Shown here: piece by piece, positions 57,035 to 64,000 of the stretch | Numbering within the stretch: position 1 is the stretch's first letter | Layout: the number at the start of each line of letters is the position of its first letter | From: Myoxocephalus aenaeus | Taxonomy: Eukaryota > Chordata > Actinopteri > Perciformes > Cottidae | Assembly: GCA_038501785.1 (NCBI GenBank) | Contig: JBAMJR010000031.1 | Location: forward strand, 13,531,001-13,595,000 | DNA length: 64,000 bases | Reading direction: 5' to 3' | Notes under the pieces: model-generated | The model's input: only the letters and a program-made list of their open reading frames with translations | The model's database searches: none | What the model was told of the DNA's origin: nothing | Program-made: the position numbers and the translations under genes

Positions 57035-59950
57035 GAGAAAAAAATCACTTTCAGGATGATTATTTCTTATATTATATGATGCAGCTGTAAGGTCCACCTC
57101 TAACCCAAATCATAGCTCAATGTGTGAACATTCTCTCTGCAAAAGTTGACTTTGATAAAGTGAAGAAGAACAAAGTTAGAGAGTACAAAGAAAATTTAGG
57201 CGAGGTCTCGAGATTTCTTTTGCAGTGGGGCACATTTGCGCACATCTGTGATATTTCAATTTTCTTGTATATTACTTATGGTGTTCAATACATCCAAATA
57301 CAGCAGTGTGTTGTTTTTTTTTTCATAACACAAGCTATGATTTACAGTTTTATATAACAATCGCTCAGTCTGCCCCCCCTAGGGGGGGATTGGTTTTGAT
57401 TTGGTTTTAAAAATGCACTGAAGGAGGGAGGGAGGGTTGTATGTCAGGCTCAATGCCACTTAGACATGTAGCTGCTGATGGACACACTTCAGGCCATTTC
57501 AGGTCGTGTGACCTTTTGGCTACAGAACACTTTGTGTAACCCCTGTAGGAGATGATGCCTCCCTCTTGACTTAATCACCAAGTATGACAATTTGGCTCAA
57601 GTCTTCATTACGGAGCCCTCCTCACTTTGGTACCCAAGTGATAACAAATGATGCCATTCTGGGCATTATAGCCCCGCTTCTCCGCATGCGACCGCTTAGT
57701 GAGCCTTTTTTTCCCCGCTATTCTTACGGTTCTCCCCAGAATAGAAGAAAAATAATTACCTCCATTTATCATAACGCCTGAAAGTGGAGTCCTCCTCCTT
57801 GTGTTCTCTGTTATCTAGCAGAAGACGCACACACATTTAGGTACTTACAGATGGAGCCCACTATCAAACAAGTGAATTCAAGTGTTTAAGTTGATTCAGC
57901 TGTACGATGAGATGTGGCCTGGTAGAGTTCAAAGTGTGTGTGGTTATTCACGCCTGATCAGTGAGACGATTGCATCAGCTTTCACTTGATGTCTCGACAG
58001 GCAGACAAAAAGAGAGAGCAATTTCTGGACATCACAGACACACACACATGCATGTACTGTATAAAAATAGCAGGGTTTAATGAAGAAGAAAAAAGAGAGA
58101 GAGAGAGAGATTTCTTAGAATCCACTTTAAGGATGTATCTTTAGACACACGCATACACTCATTCAGTACAAACACACACACACACACACACACACATACA
58201 ACCATATTCCACGGTCGGCCATGTCATTATGTCAATCACTTCCTGCTTGAGTGGTACCATCTGCCCTCTCATAAAGCCACACACCATGTGGATCACTGTG
58301 CAAAGCCCCTGCTTAGCCCCGTTACATTGCACATTGCTCAGAGTTAAGACTCCCTGGTTAAAATCATGTTGCTTCCTTTGTACACTTCTTCCCCACTTCC
58401 TGTTTGACCTTTAACCCTTTTTATTCACATTAAAGCAACAGAGCTGTGTCTCACGAATGTGTGTGTGTAGGATACGTTTAGTTAGCATGATTGTATTTTC
58501 ACGCCTGTATGAATACGTATGCCAACGACTCCCCAACACACATAATCCAGAACGACCATAATTCCCATCATGTCGTTTCCATGTGATGTTATAGCAGCAT
58601 GTTGAACCGATAACCAAATAATTATACAGGGGCACATGTGTTCTGCTTAAGGATCGCACTGTATTTGCAATATATTTAGAGGAATTACTAACATTATCAC
58701 AGCAGGTGTGCAGGCATATCTGTGCATGTATTGTGAATATGTAGTGTGACGTGCCACTACAGTGCTTTCACAGCTTATCTTTTTTCCCAACAGTTTTAGA
58801 ACCATCTAATTAGTCATGTTTAGGGCATGTGCTTTGTCTTTTGTTTCTATGGCAACATTTAATTAAATATTTCCCATCATGCTCTAGCTTCTTGGTGGAT
58901 CCATTGAGACTATTTAACAGCCTTTTAAAAAACAGTCTGCTCAATGACTGCATCATGATTTAAAATTACCGTGTTTATAGCCAATATGTGCACAGTTTGA
59001 TTGTTCAGAATCACTTTGTAGTGTCAATTGTGGAATAAATTGACCAATATGAATAGATGTATGATTAAAAACAAAGCACTCAAGTGAAATACTTGATTGC
59101 ATGTCGAACTGAGTGAATTATCGCTGATTACATGGATGTGTGCATCTCTATGAGCTAATACACAGAAATGAAATAATCCTATAATTCTGTTTGGCAAATG
59201 ACTAAATAGCTGCAACACTAATAACATTCCCATCCTCCTCAGTTGTACTTTGTGTTTGAATGCAATTAGAACATGTGAGCATGCTGACATTTAGCGTGTA
59301 GCAGAAAGGGAAAATGAAGAGCACAGAACAGCCCTTTCCCTCCCCGACAGAGAAAAGAGGGTGGAGCCAAAGAGGCAATAAAGGAGCACACCTGTGAGCT
59401 GGGGGAAGGGGGAAAAAAAAACAATCAATTAACCAAACAGTGCATGGAGATCAGAGAGAGAGGAGTGAGAGAAGATAAGTACGCTATTCAGTTTCTGGAC
59501 ACTTTTAGGCTCGAAGACAGTTGTAGCAGATCACCACTGGAGCAACTAGAAGTAAGAGAACCGACTGAGTGGATTCATGGCGCGTCCAACAAAAGAGTGA
59601 GGAGTGCGGATCCCAAAACTAGACTGTGACAGGAGAACCGTTGGAAGCAAGGACCTGACCCTGTTGGAGGTTACTGGATTTCCTTTCCTGCTTTTGGACC
59701 ACCAAGATAAGTCCCTTCACCTCCCCCTCTCCAGGCTTGTCCTTTCTGTTCCCCAAACCCAACACACACTGAACTGGACTCAAATGAACTATCCTAAGAC
59801 ATTCACACCCTCCTGCACATTCCCACACCCCTCTGACCCCCACACTTAACTAGCTTTTCTCGAGAGTCTACATTTAATTTAATTAACCTAATAACGGACT
59901 TTTGAGTGCCATATCAGGTCTCTGTATTTTGTGTTTATCTTTTGTTCATG
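57035..59950. other. Intergenic, no gene recognised
   Basis: Contains a CCCCCCCTAGGGGGGG palindrome at 57373-57388, (CA)n at about 58171-58196 and a GC-richer stretch at 59290-59850 that starts near GACAGAGAAAAGAGGGTGGAG. The latter looks like retroelement leader or promoter sequence but has no diagnostic motif. Confidence 0.4.
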
Positions 59951-59959
59951 GACATGGTG

Positions 59960-61605
59960 CCTAAGACATAATTAGGGCCCGAGCCTGACGTAGTCAGAGC
60001 AGAGGACCCTATTTATTCGAATGTTTATTTTTTTTGTTCGCCATTGCGCAGGGAAAAGAGGTGCTTGGGCTAAACCTACATTCTTCAAAATGTGCACACC
60101 CATCCGACTCGGCGAAAATGCCAATCTGATTTGGGTGTCGGACAAAAGTTGAAACAAATAGCTCAGTAGCGCCCCCTTTGGATGTAAAAGCTATACATTT
60201 TTGCCACGTAAGACCCATTGACCTGAGATTTGGCACACATGTCTGGGTGGGACTGCTCTACAAAAAACAAATTGAGACCCTTAAGCTCCGCCTACTTAGA
60301 TTTTCCGCCATTTTGAATTTTGTAAAAAAACACATTCTTGTCAACTCCTCCTAAACTCTGGGTCCATTTCCTACGAAACTTTCTGTGGATCATCATTGGT
60401 TCAATGTGATCAAACGATATGTTCAACATTGTTGATATCTCATTGCGTTTAGAAGTTATTAACCAATTAACCTCTTAGGGGCGTGGCTCAAGATGTCAAT
60501 ACACATAACTTCCAAATCACTTGGCGTATCTTCACAAACTTTGTAGCATATGTCAACATCGTGACCCTTAACGTACCTACATTTTTTCATAATATTCAAA
60601 CACTAGCGGGCGCTGCAGTGAACCGCTCAATTTTGTCATTTTCTTTGTTTTCAGGCGTTGTATTCTGGCGAACTCCTCCTAGAGATTAACTACGATTGAT
60701 TTCACATTCGGGCAATATGATGTTGAGACCTTTGCAGGGAAAAGTTATCAAAGGATTTCAAAAATATCGAACTATGTGAGCGCAGAGCAGCGCCAAAGAG
60801 ACACCATTTTCCATGAAAATGGAAGTTGTCATACATGATGTAATCTGCTCCATATTTCTCATATGTCATGACCTCCTGACCCTGAAGACATCCATGTGAT
60901 CATTTTGAATCCTAGTCATAGCGCCACCTGGAGGCAACAGGAAGTTACATGTTTTGTACTTGTATACCGTGCTCCTCACAGATTATTCAGATCCCTCTCA
61001 AAATGCGTCGGAAGAGACTTAAGACATTGATAATGCATCACCTTGAAGATTGTAAGGATCCGTTGAACAGCGTCGCGTGGGAGCATCGCGGAAGTTTGAT
61101 CCTTCGCCGTGCACGAATAAACCGATGTAACTCGACTCCACATAAAAAGATCCTTTCCAGGTTTCACATGTTTGATGAGACTCCAGGCCTGAAGACATGT
61201 GATGTCTAATTTTTAATTAGAGTCATAGCGCCACCTAATGGCAACAGAAAGTAAAATGTTCTATACTTTGGCATGCTTCTCTTAGGTAGGTCAATCAGAT
61301 CGACATCCAATTACTTCTAGACAAACATAAGACTTTCATGACGCCAGCCCCTAAAGCTTTTGATGTTTCGTGAAACGCTGTTGCCGTGGCGACCCATCCT
61401 TCGCGGTCAACAACAAAGTTACTTTTGAGGGACTAATCATGCTCGAGACGTAACTAAACTTGGCACCCACATTGACAGGCAAAGATGTAGTTACGTGATA
61501 TGATTTTAATGCTTCAAAATTTGGCAATTTGGCTCGATAGCGCCCCCTACAAATATTCAATTAAGCAGCCCCAGCGCTACGGTGGCCCTACATGTACAGG
61601 GCTCC
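59960..61605. repeat. Diverged copies of the right-edge repeat family
   Basis: Shares ATTTGGCACACATGTC, GTGGGACTGCTCTACAAAAA and TTAAGCTCCGCCTACTTAGA with the 455-bp array further right. Repeated TAGCGCCCCCT / TAGCGCCACCT boxes punctuate the block. No coding potential. Confidence 0.75.
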
Positions 61606-62935
61606 AGACTGCGACCAAATGGTCGCATTTTGCGCCTAAAATTAGATACTGTGCGACTACATTTTTCATCTACTCGCGCATCCGCGACCAGTAATATATA
61701 TATTTTTTTATTAAATATTTTTGTTGCTTTATTTGAGTTCTTGTGAGAATTTCTCCCCGACATGCTCCGCGGCGCTCACGAGCCCCTGCGCGCCCCTCCT
61801 CCTCCTCGTAGTGCTCATGCAGCGCTGAGCGCCAGGCCAGACGGGTGCAGCTACTTCTGCTCTGACCCGCAGCATCAGACAAACGGGTAGTGACGGTGTT
61901 TGTGCAATCCCCCGACGTTGTTTGGTGATAAATTAACCACAACATTAACGCCGCTGAAAACATTAAGTCGCAACTGGTCCGACGTGTTTATAAATGTCAC
62001 GAGAATTCACAGCTAGAAAAAATTTACAAAAATGCGATTAACTTGGCATTCATCCTCTGCATGGAAATCAGCACCCAGCATTGAAGTCACTGCTCTTCAT
62101 CAAACGCTCTGCAACAAGAAAGCCTGGACCACTCCACAGCCTCAAGCTAACTGATGGTGTAACTCACACAATACAAGCATTGAGGTCTGAGGAGAAGTTC
62201 AGGAGATATTTCAAGGTGCGTCAGAGAAGCAGAGGCTCTCAACATTCCTTTACCTACTGTTGTGCCTGGTCAGGAGAGGACACGGAAAGTTGCCTGTTCA
62301 TTTATTTATTCAATTTGATGATTTTAGTTTGTTAACAAAAATAAATTTATAAGTTGAAAATATCCTACTGTTTTTTATTTATTATTTTTTATTTCATAAA
62401 TAATTTTGGCGATGGTTCCCCTTTTTTTGGTTTGAGCACCTGCCCCCCAAAATGTTTGTGCACGTGCCTGGTTAGCGGTAATGCCTGGGGGGCGAATGAC
62501 CACTGTGATAGGCTAATGTGTGAAAAGAGGCAGGTCTTGGGGGTTATCGCGCGAATCCACAGATTTCACATAGCGGTGTCTCCTGTAAACAATGGACAAT
62601 GGCGAAGCGGACTATCAGTTCGTACTTTCTTCCTAAACCTAATGATCTAGAGAAGACAAATCCCAAGAATGAGTCCGACTCAGATTGTGAGGAAACGGTC
62701 GTGGCGAAAAAAGGCAGGAAATTCAGATTTCGCGATGAGTGGCTGCGCGAGTTCACCTAAGATTGTAGTGTATGCATTTATTGTCAAAGTATTTATCAGT
62801 AATACAGTGAAAACGATAGGAAAACTTTGCAAGTCGATTTATAGTGTGCGCCCCTAAATTTTCTGCTTGCGTCCCTAAAATTTTAAGTTAGGGGCCACTG
62901 TGCTCCTAGTAAAAAAAGTTAGTCTGGAGCCCTGA
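61606..62935 (+). mobile_element. hAT-like DNA transposon, decayed (about 1.33 kb)
   Basis: Terminal inverted repeats CAGGGCTCCAGACT and AGTCTGGAGCCCTG. The repeat on both sides appears continuous across it, with ATGTA at each flank, so the target duplication is at least 5 bp; a clean 8-bp hAT duplication is not seen. It contains the start of a transposase-like frame at 62599. Most of the transposase is missing. Confidence 0.8.
62599..62760 (+). pseudogene. N-terminal fragment of a hAT transposase-like protein
   Basis: A 53-codon frame MAKRTISSYFLPKPNDLEKT to FRDEWLREFT, stopped by TAA. After the stop, out-of-frame codons for C-x-x-C-type residues continue. The KRKFRFRDEWL-like motif before a TTF/BED-type zinc finger is typical of ZNF862/KIAA1586-like hAT proteins. 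Broken, not functional. Confidence 0.5.
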
Positions 62936-63057
62936 TGTATGAAACCTGGTAGCCATATGTAACACATGTAAACTTAAAAATAACTCTCTTGGGACCATGC
63001 TCTAAACCAAACAGGAAGTCATATAGCGCCCCCTAAAGAACCTTTTTTTTTGTTGAC

Positions 63058-64000
63058 AACCCTTGACTTTTGAAAGCCCACAGTTTCCGCCCCCTATCAC
63101 CGATTGACCTGAAATTTGGCACACATGTCCGGGTGGGTCCGCTCTACAAAAAAGTCCCGGAGAACATTAAGCTCCGCCTACTTAGATTTTCAGCCATTTT
63201 GAATTTTATGAAAAAAAATAATAATACAGATCTTCCTAAACGCTGGGTTCCATTCTCACGAAATTCTCCGGGGATCATTATTGGTTCATTGCCATCAAAA
63301 CTTATCAAAAGCTTGTTTATATTTAATTGTGTTCAGAATAAAAGGACCAATGAACTTCTAAGGAGAACATTCAACTAAATTCAACAAAGCAGCCCTCGCA
63401 GTACGTTCAACAGAGATATACAACATTTGATAGGCGCATGTACCACATATAAACTTAAACATAACTCTCTTGGGACCATGCTCTAAACCGTACAGGAAGT
63501 CAGATAGCACAACCCTTGACTTTTGAAAGCCCACAGTTTCCGCCTCCTATAACTGATTGACCTGAAATGTGGCACACATGTCCGGGTGGTTCTGCTCTAC
63601 AAAAAAAGTACATCTGTCGGATTAAGCTCCGCCTCCTTAGAATTTCCACCATTCTTAATTTTGTGAAAAACAATTTCATTCCCAATTCTTCCTAAACGCT
63701 GAGTTCGATTTTTATCAAATTCTCTGTGGATCATTACAGGTTCAATTTCATCACAATATATCAAAAGCTTTGTTATATCTCATTGTGTTCAGAATAAAAG
63801 GACCAACGAACTTCTTCGGGGAAAATTCAACTAAATTCAACAAAGCAGCCCTCGCAGTACGTTTGACATAGATACACAACATTTGATAGGCGCATGTACC
63901 ACATATAAACTTAAAAATAACTCTCTTGGGACCATGCTCTAAACCATACAGGAAGTCAGATAGCACAACCCTTGACTTTTGAAAGCCCACAGTTTCCGCC
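63058..64000. repeat. Tandem array, about 455-bp unit, running off the right edge
   Basis: The word CCTTGACTTTTGAAAGCCCA starts at 63061, 63514 and 63970, spacings of 453 and 456. Within units, GACCTGAAATTTGGCACACA, TAAGCTCCGCC and GGGACCATGCTCTAAACC recur in the same order. Two full units plus the start of a third are seen. Confidence 0.93.

Noticed and set aside
59444..59849. Two plus-strand frames in a GC-richer intergenic stretch
   Set aside because: No recognised domain, no splice sites or poly(A) signal; probably repeat-derived sequence.

Overview
The window is vertebrate, almost certainly teleost and probably percomorph: long introns rich in (CA)n, (GA)n and (AT)n microsatellites, Tc1/mariner and hAT remnants, interspersed repeats of kinds common in percomorph fish, and vertebrate split genes. 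Two protein-coding genes can be supported, both on the minus strand. No bacterial, viral or CRISPR feature is present.

Minus strand, 13,703-47,322: the complete coding region of neuronal nitric oxide synthase (nos1). I placed 28 coding exons by reading splice sites. Every junction keeps phase, and the sum is 4,287 nt, that is 1,428 codons plus stop, the length expected of vertebrate nNOS. The order is PDZ domain, zinc Cys pair, haem Cys414, Glu591, calmodulin helix, FMN domain with autoinhibitory loop, FAD and NADPH modules, and a VFCS terminus in a 16-nt terminal coding segment. A GC-rich TATA-type promoter with a candidate 5' exon lies at about 51.43-51.65 kb.

Minus strand, 1,264-9,981: the 5' eight coding exons (365 codons, phases consistent) of a ribonuclease-inhibitor-type leucine-rich-repeat gene of the LRRC74A/B family. 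It starts about 3.7 kb downstream of the nos1 stop codon and its 3' end runs off the left edge.

The most interesting observation is an apparently unrecognised 54-nt in-frame exon at 25,639-25,586 inside nos1, between the exon that encodes the autoinhibitory loop and the next FMN-domain exon. It has good splice sites, the same phase (2/2) as the 117-nt autoinhibitory exon, and an open 17-codon core that restores a flavodoxin-like lead into the strand before VFGLGS. Including it instead of the autoinhibitory exon would give an nNOS with a shortened, iNOS-like loop. A 13-bp perfect stem-loop lies 32 nt downstream of its donor.

From 51.8 to 60.0 kb I find no gene, only repeats and AT-rich sequence. 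From about 60.0 kb to the right edge there is a repeat block: diverged copies, then a roughly 455-bp tandem array that runs out of the window. It is interrupted by a hAT-like transposon that carries a decayed transposase N-terminus.
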